Part shown: positions 54,545 to 64,000 of the stretch, one piece after another
How the letters are laid out: the number at the start of each line of letters is the position of its first letter
Position numbering within the stretch: position 1 is the stretch's first letter
From: Uranotaenia lowii
Taxonomy: Eukaryota; Arthropoda; Insecta; Diptera; Culicidae
Assembly (NCBI RefSeq): GCF_029784155.1
Contig: NC_073693.1
Location: 109,678,683 to 109,742,682, forward strand
DNA: 64,000 bases
Reading direction: 5' to 3'
Position numbers and translations under genes: made by a program
The notes under the pieces: generated by a model
The model's input: the letters and a program-made list of their open reading frames with translations, nothing else
The model's database searches: none
What the model was told of the DNA's origin: nothing

Positions 54545-55985
54545 GCCATATATTCAATATCGTTCCTTGTCAAGTTTTCCGTGGCACGAAAAAGTAGGAA
54601 GTAACTTCGAAACTTGCCAGAGTAGCTGATACTTTCAACTTGACGACGAATCAGTGCTAAGTGGAACGATCCAGCTTAACAACTTGTGTAACAAAATAGT
54701 GCAGGAAAACATAAACCAAACCCTTTACTAAACACAAACACAATCCACGCGAACATGAAGCTAGCTCGTATTTCAATTGATTCCCTCTTTTTTGGGACTT
54801 TTTCGTTTTTTTTGTAGCCACTAAGAAGCGCACCACACATGATAATTTCCTTTTTATGGGCATGTCAAAAACTACACTTTTCCCTTCAGCTTATGGGCGA
54901 TTTGTTCGGGAAGACGTTCCTCGGTGAGTTATGCCGCGACATGATATCGGCCGCCTGCCGCTCAGGAAGGATCGAATTTCACTGCTGCAGTAGGGCCGTG
55001 TGGCCGTCATCCGGCCATCAAAAGCCCTAAAAGAGGATCCTCGTCAAGGGAACAATTTTCCGCTAATGACGCGCTGCTACACTACACACAATATGTAGGT
55101 AGTGATGACATGAGCCCTCGCACCTGTCATTCTTATGAATATCGCTTTAAAAATTATCAAGTGTTGCTGCTCAGCACCGATGACGGTGAGCGATTCTCAT
55201 CATTTGATTCTTCTTTGTTCTCCGTGTTCTAAGCGACTTAAGCATGTTATTAAAAAGACTGCCCATTTCTTGGTGCCTATCTTTCAATGGTTTCGCATCA
55301 TCTTACCAGAAACTTTGCAGCACGTGCCATCCCAAGAAAAACAGAAGTAACGGCTCTGCTCATCCTATTCTCAACTTAACTCTTTTAACGCAAGCTCAAC
55401 TCTTAGTGCAGAAAACAGTCGATGTATTTCGACCGGCAGGAAAGAAGCCCGTAACTTGATAGGTCTTTGACTTTCCGTCCGTCCCTGAGTGAGACGACGA
55501 CAGAGAGTTGACAGAACTGAGAAGAGTAGCCTGACGACGACAACGACGACGGGAGATGTGATGATACTTAATCCCATTCGGCATATTATATGCTACCGCG
55601 TTGTTCCTGTCTTCAGGGAGGTGATGAAGGGGAACCGATTTATGGGATAATGTTTAACGAGAACCTGTACCAGTGTCAGTGAAAAACTGGGGTTGAGCGA
55701 ATTGAAGATCTCCATTTCTGGAAAATAAAACCTTATTTAGCACCCACAACAGAAATGGTTTTGCGGGTGATTTTCTAATCTTCCATGTGATTTGATTATC
55801 CGTGGATTTAGACGCATCGGATTATCGAGATTTTTCTTATTTATCAGATACACTCTAAATAATATTGAAAGCTATCTATTTTTAGTTTCGGAATTCGAGC
55901 TCTGAAATTTGAAAATTGGTGTTAGAACAAAAGAAAAGCCTGAATTTTGAGACATTAGCGTGTTAAAAGACACAGATAAAGCACG
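54545..55985. other. Spacer, nothing recognised
   Basis: Mixed composition. Several short ORFs without domains. Confidence 0.35.
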
Positions 55986-55991
55986 AAATTA

Positions 55992-56205
55992 GGGTAACGG
56001 ACTTATTTTGGACCAGCGGACCAATTTTGGACCACCTTGTCTAGCGCTCTTAACTCTTAACTAATGATGAAAAAATTAGTGCATTACATTAAGTGCCCGG
56101 GCTTCAACAATATTTGTTAAAAATTTTCATGAATAGTTGATTTATAAGAAAGCTAGACAAGGAGGTCCAAAATAGGTCCGCTGGTTCAAAATAAGTCCGT
56201 TACCC
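55992..56205. mobile_element. TA-flanked MITE with long terminal inverted repeats (214 bp)
   Basis: Left GGGTAACGGACTTATTTTGG, ACCAGCGGACC...GGACCACCTTGTCTAGC. The right is its inverse: GCTAGACAAGGAGGTCC...GGTCCGCTGG...CCGTTACCC. The arms are more than 50 bp. TA dinucleotides flank it at 55990-55991 and 56206-56207, as expected for Tc1/mariner-type insertion. The interior is AT-rich. Confidence 0.92.
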
Positions 56206-56444
56206 TACTTCTTTAGGACGCAAAACATAGGTCCTATAAAATACACAGTATATTTTTTTTACAATCATACAACAAAATAACAGAATTGAAATAACAACAA
56301 TATCAAATACCGGTCATGTTAAAATTGATGAAAACTTTTTTTGTTGTCTTGTAATTGTCAACTGAGACGTACTTTCTCGAGGTTAGAAGTGGTAATACTA
56401 CACGCTATTCACTAGTTAAATAAAGTTTAAGAAAAAATTTAAAA

Positions 56445-56835
56445 CCAATGCTTGCTGGGAGGACCGCATAAATTTTAGCCCAAGAGTGCAACAACGCATA
56501 TCGCAAGCAAAAAAAAAGGAAAAAAATGCCTTTTGGCAGGACTGCATGAGAAGCAAAAGCATTGAATATATGCTGTGTATTGGGAGGACCATCTCTTTCA
56601 ATGGAAGAACGGCAAATGGGATAGATTTGAAAAGAGTGTTGGAAGGACTGCTTAGTTTGTGTTCGGAATTTTTAAAATTATTTAAAAGGTGTTGGGAGGA
56701 CCACTGAGTAAGTCTAAACAAATCCAAAAGAAATTAGAAAAGGATGCGTGTTGGTAGGATCGCATGAATGCCAAAAAAGCTGTGTGTTGGGAGTACCAAC
56801 GAAATGATCTGTAGGACTGCTAGCAACTTGGGAGG
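56445..56835 (+). repeat. Degenerate minisatellite with GTGTTGGGAGGACxGCATGA core
   Basis: The core recurs at about 56453, 56533, 56578, 56638, 56690, 56748, 56780 and 56810 (TGCTGGGAGGACCGCAT, TTGGCAGGACTGCATGAGA, TATTGGGAGGACCATC, TGTTGGAAGGACTGC, TGTTGGGAGGACCACTGAG, TGTTGGTAGGATCGCATGA, TGTTGGGAGTACC). Spacers of 30-60 bp are diverged. Confidence 0.8.
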
Positions 56836-56839
56836 GCAC

Positions 56840-57990
56840 TTAAATTTCGAAATCTTCAAATGTACATGTTTAGCATGCAAATGTATTTGAAAAGTTTGGG
56901 TAACTACACAAAATTTGTTAGGCACTTACGAATAGTAAAGAATATTTTTACCAGTCATCAAATACACATTTTTTTCAAAAGCTTATCATATGGTGAGCGT
57001 GGAAGCATAAATACAATTGTGTCTTTCAATCGCTATGTAGCAAATTTTAATCAATCGTATTCCCGATCAAAAGGCAAGTCCGATGGTGGAGAACCCTTTA
57101 AAAGGACTTAGAAATGCCAGAGGTAATACCAAAGTCTTTGTGTGAATCTGCCTTCAAGAGAAAAAAAATCAGGAGTTCAAGGCAAAAACACCTCTTTAGA
57201 ATGTACATGATATTTAGCAGTTTCGCATGTGAATTTGTTGAAACTCAAGTTCGCTAGTGGCACTATCAATCGCTAGGGTAGAGCGTAGCTCTGTAAGTGC
57301 CTTACAGAGACAGCAAATAAACGATCATTTTAATCCCGTACAAAAGGAAAAAAAACCATAACTCTATTCTGTAGTAAATAGAAGTAATAAATAAGGCTGG
57401 AACAAATATCACTTTCTTCTTTTGTCACCTCCGTCTTCGAAATTTCCAAAAAACCCGAAATGGAGGAATAAATAATGTTTTAAGTATTTTATGTAAATTT
57501 CGAAATAAATTCAAATATCCGCAAGATTTCAAAATCAAAAAACAAATTTTGGAAAATAAGAGTTATATCACCTTTTGTATTCTTGATTTTATTGAATTTT
57601 TTGATAAAAACTACTTGATTTATAGGTTTTGTGCAATGATATATTATGCAATTTTCTTGCATACAAGCTTTCGAGCAATTTATTCCAATAAATTTGTTTT
57701 TTCGCATAATTTTTTTTACCATCCCCCCTCTCGCGATGTTTAACTCCGAGTGACAAAAGAAGGATTTAAAATTTGTTGCGGCCTAATATAAAATAATATA
57801 TAAAAAATAGAAAAATATATCTGATTTATAAAACAAAATCGAATTGATTATTCATATCAGTGGAGAAAAGGAAAATAGGGGTCGGACGCACTGAATTTTG
57901 GCAGCTGAACAGAGTGAAGGAAAATGTAAACAAACGATGCATGGGAACAACACTTTTTAAAGTGAAATAATGAAACACCTGCAGAATTTT
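56840..57990. other. Spacer, nothing recognised
   Basis: AT-rich. No domain, no clear repeat. Confidence 0.4.
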
Positions 57991-58012
57991 CAAAAAACTG
58001 GTACCGTGAAGG

Positions 58013-58844
58013 ACCCAATGGCCGCGCATTTAAGCTATGATGAATGTTCTCTGTACCGTACAAAAATCGTTTTTTGTGCGATTCCGAAAACAAAAGCACT
58101 GACACGTAGTCAAACTTACGTTCTTTAAGGGGAAAATTTAAAAGTGAGAGATTTTTCATTCTAACGTCACAAAAAACGCGAATTTGTAAAAGGTGTTGGT
58201 GTACCAATGGCCGCGCACGCTTATGATGCTTGTTCCAATTGCCGCTCACAAGTGTACTAATGGCCGCGCACTTCTTAATTTGGTTCAAACAGTGAATAAG
58301 GTATCCAAACAGTTTAAAATGCTGTTTCGATTAAAATGCTCATTGCGATTATTCTCAGGTAAGGATTTTCAAGATTCACTCAACAAATACCGATTTGTCG
58401 TCATTGTTTTGTGAAACTAGTCTAGTGCAAAATTAGTATGAGGCGCCATTTTTACAAATCATTATTTTGTCGGAAGATGGAACAATGTTTTCGGTCCCGA
58501 TTTCGATAAATCATCATAAATTCGGCGAGCTGTCTGAAAATCCACGAGGAAACTGACCAACTAAAACTAAACAGATCCGAATTGCTATCTAACCTCAAAT
58601 TTCCAACACTTAGTAGCAATTTTTATTAGATAATCGTTTCTTCTGACACTGTTTTAAAAAAATGTGCTTTTTCAGCCGGTTATGTGAAGGAAAACATTGA
58701 TTGGAATACTTGCCTGTGAATCTTGTGTAACCTTTGTGAAATTCCGAAGAAGTTCTCTAAGTTTAACTGCTGATAAATACTAGAATACTTTCCGTGCGCG
58801 GCAATAGAAACATTCGAAAATTAAGTGTACCAATGGCCGTGCAC
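58013..58844 (+). repeat. Interspersed GTGTACCAATGGCCGCGCAC motifs
   Basis: Copies at 58013-58029 (CCCAATGGCCGCGCATT), 58199-58218 (exact), 58252-58271 (one change), 58825-58844 (GTGTACCAATGGCCGTGCAC), plus a weaker copy at 58231-58248. The same motif occurs in reverse at 60131-60147 (GCGCGACCATTGGTGCT). The surrounding DNA is AT-rich, so the conserved GC core stands out. Confidence 0.8.
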
Positions 58845-59131
58845 AACAAAATTATCGTTTTTTCCACAACAGAACCTTCAAACTGTTCACTTTTTTTCAC
58901 AATTGATTCATTATACAGCAACAAAATAACTTACGTTCGAAAATTTTTGCTAAGGTGCTCGAATTAAACACAAAAACCTGAATTACAAAAAGGGACCCGT
59001 TTAGCTCACTTACTAAGGACAACAGAAAAAATGACATCCGACAAAAACGATGTTTGTTTTTATTTTTTCCTGACCTCAAAAAGCAGAATAAATTTATTTC
59101 TAGTATGGCAAGTGAAAGATACGTAGCGGAG

Positions 59132-60063
59132 GTAGGGGGAAGTGTTCCTATAGATATGCGCATATTGGGTAATATGCGCATACAGCCGATTGACGATATG
59201 GCTGGAGATTCATCATATCTAATTAGTGCAGTTTGAGGGTAATACGCTTTTAACACATGGCATCATAAAATTAAATTATTATATAAAGTCGAAAAAATTT
59301 AAAAATTCAAACAAGATTTTTGTCAGTTTTGTTATAATATATTGAACTTTAATTATTGTGCATACAGATTCTGTGAACCAAAATTTTAGTGGGTTTTCTT
59401 TCTTATTCATCTGAAAATCGGAAATTCAACAAATCGAAGCTTTTGGCAAAGTTGTAAATGATAAGATATTGGAATAAGAGACAGGTTCTGAATGCCCATA
59501 TCAAGGTAGGTTAAATGCCTATATCAAGAAAAATAGATTAGTCTTATAAATTTTTTACTTTCTATCATTTAAACACGAAATCTACGCTCAAATCACGATC
59601 TTATAGTGAAAAAAGAAGAACTTCCTACTGATCCGATAAAAATACAATATGAACAAAATATTACCCTGAAGTATGGCCATATGGCATACTTAACTATGTT
59701 TCATGCAATAGAACTAGTGATGTAAAAAATTTCACCAAAATTTCGGCCTTGACGTATGCTTAACATCCGTTTCTACCATTTTCAATTAAATAATATCAAA
59801 ATATTGCAAGTGGTAATGAAATATAGCTAAAAACATAAATATGCGCATTTAGCCCGCCAGTTTCGGAAATCAGCTATTTTGACTTCTTTTATTAAAAAAT
59901 TATTTTCACAAAAACTGTAAGAGATTTTAACAGAAAAATTTCACTAACGTATATAAAACAGATGTCCGCTCATGTGCATATAGTTTTCAGACTCCTATCT
60001 TTTCTAGTATAGGAGAAAATGAGTGCTTTCCTTAATATGCGCATATAGCCTTCCTCTCTCCTA
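59132..60063. mobile_element. TA-flanked non-autonomous DNA element, family X, copy 2
   Basis: Left TAGGGGGAAGTGTTCC, right TCTCTCCTATCC preceded by GCGCATATAGCC. The interior contains ATATGCGCATA, GGTAATACGCTTTTAACACA and AAAACAGATGTCCGCTCATG, corresponding to segments of the copy at 40362-41274 in the same order and orientation. Confidence 0.7.
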
Positions 60064-60149
60064 TCCGATAATGCGAAACATAGAAATTTTCGTTGTTGAA
60101 TTTCGGGGAAAATAAAGATTAAATTTGAAAATGCGCGACCATTGGTGCT

Positions 60150-60815
60150 TTCAAAGTTCGGAAAACTATTCAAGTTTCTTTTTTTTGCTTTTCTTGTATT
60201 CTCAATGTGAGTATTATGTGATTGAAGTCAGTGCTTTCAAATGGTATTGAAAAACAAGCTTTTTTTTAAAGTGAAATCAATTATCAGTTTTAAATTTTTT
60301 TCAACTTTATATTCATAAAAGAAAGTTGATTAATCACATATAAGCGAGTTTTGGTTGTGTTAAGCCGTCAAAGTATGGTAAATCGGTTTGAAAGTTGACT
60401 AATTTTTTTGGTTTTCTTTTTATTTTTGGATTGATTCAGTTGAATGCACAAAGGTAAGTGAATTAATACAAAAATCAGCATTCATTATATAAAATTTATT
60501 TTTACTTTAATGTTAAACAATACTCCACTTAAAAAATGTACCTTTTATGTCTAAATTATTAAATAATATTAAAACCAAAATATCAACAAATCTTGGACAT
60601 GCTAGTTATGTATGCTTGATGTCAAATTGAAAAAGAATCTCATTTGAAAAGCAAGTTAATATTGAACCGATAGTTTGATTTTTTTTTTCATAAATTTTTT
60701 TGCCAAACATATTGGGGGGCTTTATTCAATCGATTATCAGATGTGATGAAGTATCGTTCTTAAATAATTGATGAACATTTTTTTCCATTCATTTCTTACA
60801 ACTTTTTTAACTTTT
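60150..60815. other. AT-rich spacer, nothing recognised
   Basis: AT-rich, long poly-T tracts, no feature. Confidence 0.4.
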
Positions 60816-60820
60816 TTTAA

Positions 60821-60960
60821 CACGTTCGTCGCCACGTCACCCATATATGGGTGACGGCTCTCTTAAGCAAGGTTGCCGCTCAGTTCTGCCACGCGTTGTA
60901 AACCTGAAGCTCTCTCGCTTTACTTTCATGCTCTGAGATTTTTTTTGGGCGACGAACGTG
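60821..60960. mobile_element. piggyBac-type MITE (140 bp) flanked by TTAA
   Basis: TTAA at 60817-60820 and 60961-60964 flanks CACGTTCGTCGCC at the left and GGCGACGAACGTG at the right, a perfect 13-bp inverted repeat. TTAA duplication is specific to the piggyBac superfamily. The interior holds a small palindrome ACCCATATATGGGT. Confidence 0.9.
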
Positions 60961-60964
60961 TTAA

Positions 60965-62850
60965 ACTTGTTAGGTGTTCGGAAATAAGATCATGTTTACA
61001 TTATTAAAATAACCAAATTGTAACTGAATGAACTTAGTCAATAGACAACACAAACTGTAGCCTTCCATTCGCATATAGTCACTATTCGCTTACTCGAACT
61101 GCATGCATCTTTGAGGTTAAAAAAACTTTCTTTGCCATTTTTGGCTGCTGCAAAACTGTTAAAGTAAAAAAATTAGAAACATTCTAGGTCGTTTGACTTT
61201 TATTTCCATTTCAGAACGATTAAAGCGGTTCTGCTAGAGAATTAGTTCTAATATGCTTGTTTTGGTAAATGAAATCAGTGATTTTTATATGTTTGAAAAT
61301 TTGATAGTTTCAAGTTTCAAAATTCTACCAAAAATCATTTTGCAATTAGTTATATCTGTTGAAAACGCAGGTTTCAGTGGTGGAATAGAGTTAATCTATA
61401 TTCGTTTTGTTCGTCAAGTCCTTAAATAGCTACTTATAACATAAGCGATAGCTATTTACACTTATTAGTTTTCTCATTTTGGTGTGATATTCTGAGCTAA
61501 CAACTCAGAATATCTGGCAACACTGGTGAGTAACCACGAACCTAAATTGAGTTGTTTGGCTTCACAGTGTGATGATGTTAACCAAGGCGGGTAAAGCTTC
61601 AGGTGGGTTCTTATACCAATGCATGGAATCGTCCATCTTGTGACAGGCAATCGTAATCGTAGGCATGGTAGACGAACAGTTCGCTGTCAAAAAACGCTCC
61701 GTCTCCACCCCCCCCCCAATGAGAAACTTTTGGTACCCCTTGCCTACTTTTCCTCAATATGCACCCACCCTACTGACTCACCCTGATGTTAACATTTGTA
61801 CCGTGTACATCATCACTAGCTGTCATCAGCAATCATCAATGATCAATCGCTATTGTTCTCAATAGACGAATTGACTAAAACAAACAGAACCAAAACAAAC
61901 TGTTTTGGTTCGTCGACGTTGCAGCAGAATCATCTGCTGCCGGAATACTTCTCCCGAAAACCGCAAGTTCAACAATATTTCTATCAACTTTTAGTGAAAA
62001 AAAAAACGGGGAAGGTTCAAGCAAAAAATCATCAGGAAGTAATGTTTTTTTGTGAGGTTCCATAAAGCGATGAAATAAGCATGCATTTTATTTTAATCAT
62101 CTGTAACTAGATCGTTGTATAAATTTTTACAAACTATACGAAATTTCTACTTACGTTAAACAACAAACTTGTAGAAGAAGCGGACCATAAAAACCTTTTT
62201 AAACTATTGAAATAACTGTTTGAAAAACCTCATATGCTCACTTTGTTTACATTTGAGCTCACTCTGTTCGTAAATTTCACAGCTGGCAGCAGTGCAGCGT
62301 GACTGAAGCGAATACACCGAGTGATAAAAAAATGAGTAGTTATGAGAGAAAGAGACCGAAAATGAATGATTATAAATGTGAGTATGTAGAAAATACGAGA
62401 GAAACAGGGAAGGATTGTCAAATAAGTACAAGTACAGAAAACAAGGTCAGGAAAATCAGTTTGAACGAGATTGAAGTAGAGAACGGATCCAGAATGAATT
62501 GTGTGATTCTTGGGAGCAAATGAAAACGAATAGAAATCGAAGAGAATGTGGATGCAGTAAGACCACCGGATACGACAATTGCAATTCAAACTCCGGAATA
62601 TTAAATTGGAGGTAACTACGAATTTTTGTTCACAAATTCAAGAGGACTCAAGGCAGATTCACAATAAAAAAAATGACGAATTTGTGCGGGTGAACAAGTG
62701 TTACGGTTACGCCTATATTTTAGTAAGCTCGGTCAAAAAAATTGAGGGAGAGAGTATTTGCTTAAATGTTATTATTCAAAAATTTCCAAAAAGGCGTATA
62801 AGAACTCGATATTTTGAACACATTAGATGCAGATTGAAATCATAAAAAAG
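60965..62850. other. Spacer, nothing recognised
   Basis: AT-rich DNA with short ORFs lacking domains. A run of C's is at 61697. Confidence 0.4.
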
Positions 62851-62857
62851 CGCAAGT

Positions 62858-63145
62858 GCAAACCCTCTGAGAGGGGCAGAGTTTTTATAGAAGTAAAAAA
62901 CCTCTGGGAAGGGCAGTACCTGGATGGATATATAAACTCCTTGAGAGGGGCAGTACTCGAATGGAGGTACAAAACCTCTGAGAGAGTCAGTACTTGAATA
63001 AAAATACAAACCTCCTGAGAGAGTACTTGGATAAAGGTGCTAATACCTTGAGAGGGTCAGTACTTGAATAAAAGTACAAACCCCCTAAGAGGGGCAGAAC
63101 TTGGATGGAAGTACAAACCCCCTGTCAGGGGCAGTACTTGAATGG
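62858..63145 (+). repeat. Minisatellite, unit about 41 bp (CCTCTGAGAGGGGCAGTACTTG)
   Basis: Seven to eight imperfect copies: CCCTCTGAGAGGGGCAGAG, CCTCTGGGAAGGGCAGTACC, CTCCTTGAGAGGGGCAGTAC, CCTCTGAGAGAGTCAGTACT, CCTCCTGAGAGAGTACTTGG, ACCTTGAGAGGGTCAGTACT, CCCCCTAAGAGGGGCAGAAC, CCCCCTGTCAGGGGCAGTAC, each followed by TTGxATxxAxGTACAAA. The CCTCTNAGAGG core is itself a small palindrome. Confidence 0.92.
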
Positions 63146-64000
63146 GTAATGTGAACGGATCCAAAGTGCTAATTGGTAATCCTCTGCGTTGATAAAAATC
63201 TCTGGAAAACTCTAATGGATACTTGCGAGGAGTTCTGTGAAGCTATCTTAAGTCTCTGTGAGAATATAATAATCTTCTAGAGCTACCCTTAGTGCTTATG
63301 AAAATTAAAATTTACAAAAAGTTAGGCTGATAGTCTTAATCTTATCTATGACAATAAATTCGTCTCTGGAAATGATAATCGATCCCTGTCGAGCCCAGTC
63401 ACTTTTCGAGAAAGTTTATTTCTGCTACTAGAGATCTATGGTATTTTTTATTTGTATTTTAATTTAATAAAACAATTTTTTTTTCCTGAGGATTCGATTT
63501 GAACCCGATGCCAAATGAGAACTTTATAAAGCAACTGTAACTGCTTGAATGTATGATCGTTAATAAATGTTGTTGAAAAAACTAAGACTTTATTTCGACA
63601 CAACACTCGATACCGATTATGAAAAAAATAGAGTCGTTTTTGAAGAGTGGCCAGAGCTTCATTGAGTTTGATTAGAAAACAATTTAAATAAAATTACAAT
63701 TTAGTCGATAAATGAAAATAATGAAAAAAAAAAAAAAGAATGGAATATAACTTTAATTTTCATACACAGGGTGTGGGAATTTAAGCACTTAGACTTATAT
63801 ACAGATATCTGTGCCAAAATACCAGTTAAAATAAGTTCTATAGATAAGCTTAGTTGAGATAGAATGCAATTCGCGTTTTTTTTTAAATCTGATTGGATGG
63901 TAAGAAGGCTTAGTGAGTTGAACCAACAGGTTTTTCAGGTAGAGAAAAGATGAGAACTAAAATGTGCATGTAATTTCCACGTTTTCGTCTATGGAGAATT
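63146..64000. other. Intergenic DNA at the right edge, nothing recognised
   Basis: AT-rich sequence to the end of the window. No domain, no terminal repeat. Confidence 0.4.

Noticed and set aside
62299..62523. Small Lys/Glu-rich ORF as a gene
   Set aside because: 74 codons, low-complexity composition in AT-rich DNA, no domain, no supporting splice or poly(A) context.

Overview
The window is eukaryotic and insect-like, most probably from a dipteran with a large, transposon-rich genome. A culicine mosquito is my best guess. It rests on a neurotactin orthologue (an insect cell-adhesion protein), GT-AG introns from 64 bp to about 12.4 kb, AT-rich spacers, and a transposon mix (mariner with DD37E-like spacing, tRNA-derived SINEs, R1/Jockey/CR1-like LINEs, hAT, copia, Penelope) that is typical of mosquitoes. 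No bacterial or viral gene organisation was seen. Genus and species cannot be fixed by reading alone.

Only two host genes are clear. On the + strand is an RFWD3-type RING/WD40 ubiquitin ligase. Its coding exon 1 is 3099-3726 and coding exon 2 is 16119-17650, with a likely poly(A) signal at 17873. On the - strand is neurotactin (Nrt), with coding exon 1 at 28041-27009, a 64-bp intron, and coding exon 2 at 26944-25383. The two genes converge on each other. Between and inside them lies a retroelement graveyard.

Layout: 1-2290 is a 13-bp satellite. 2640-3726 holds the RFWD3 5' end. 3727-16118 is the RFWD3 intron, and it holds a 78-bp minisatellite, a giant inverted GGCCGAAT array, a head-to-head Penelope-like element (PLE) with hammerhead-ribozyme motifs and a 14-bp target duplication, RNase H and LINE remnants, a copia element carrying a nested hAT, and gypsy and R1 scraps. 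16119-17880 is the rest of RFWD3. 18050-23210 has at least five LINE fragments, mostly on the - strand. 23200-28100 is Nrt with its 3' UTR. 28100-34260 is the Nrt upstream region with a second hAT, a SINE-like tRNA module and an R1-clade tail. From 34260 to the end I find no host gene. It holds SINE and MITE copies, long foldback elements, a chimeric mariner, a second hammerhead-like motif, and several unusual tandem or interspersed arrays: palindromic CGAGTCTGACTCG, GTGTTGGGAGGAC, CAATGGCCGCGC, and a roughly 41-bp GAGAGGGGCAGTACTTG array.

The strongest items for a second look are the PLE palindrome with two identical hammerhead motifs, the second hammerhead-like motif near the mariner, the long foldback elements, the foldback element with intron-like signals inside, and the array of about 14 near-palindromic hairpin motifs at 53.9-54.5 kb. 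All calls come from manual reading and conceptual translation. No database search was possible.
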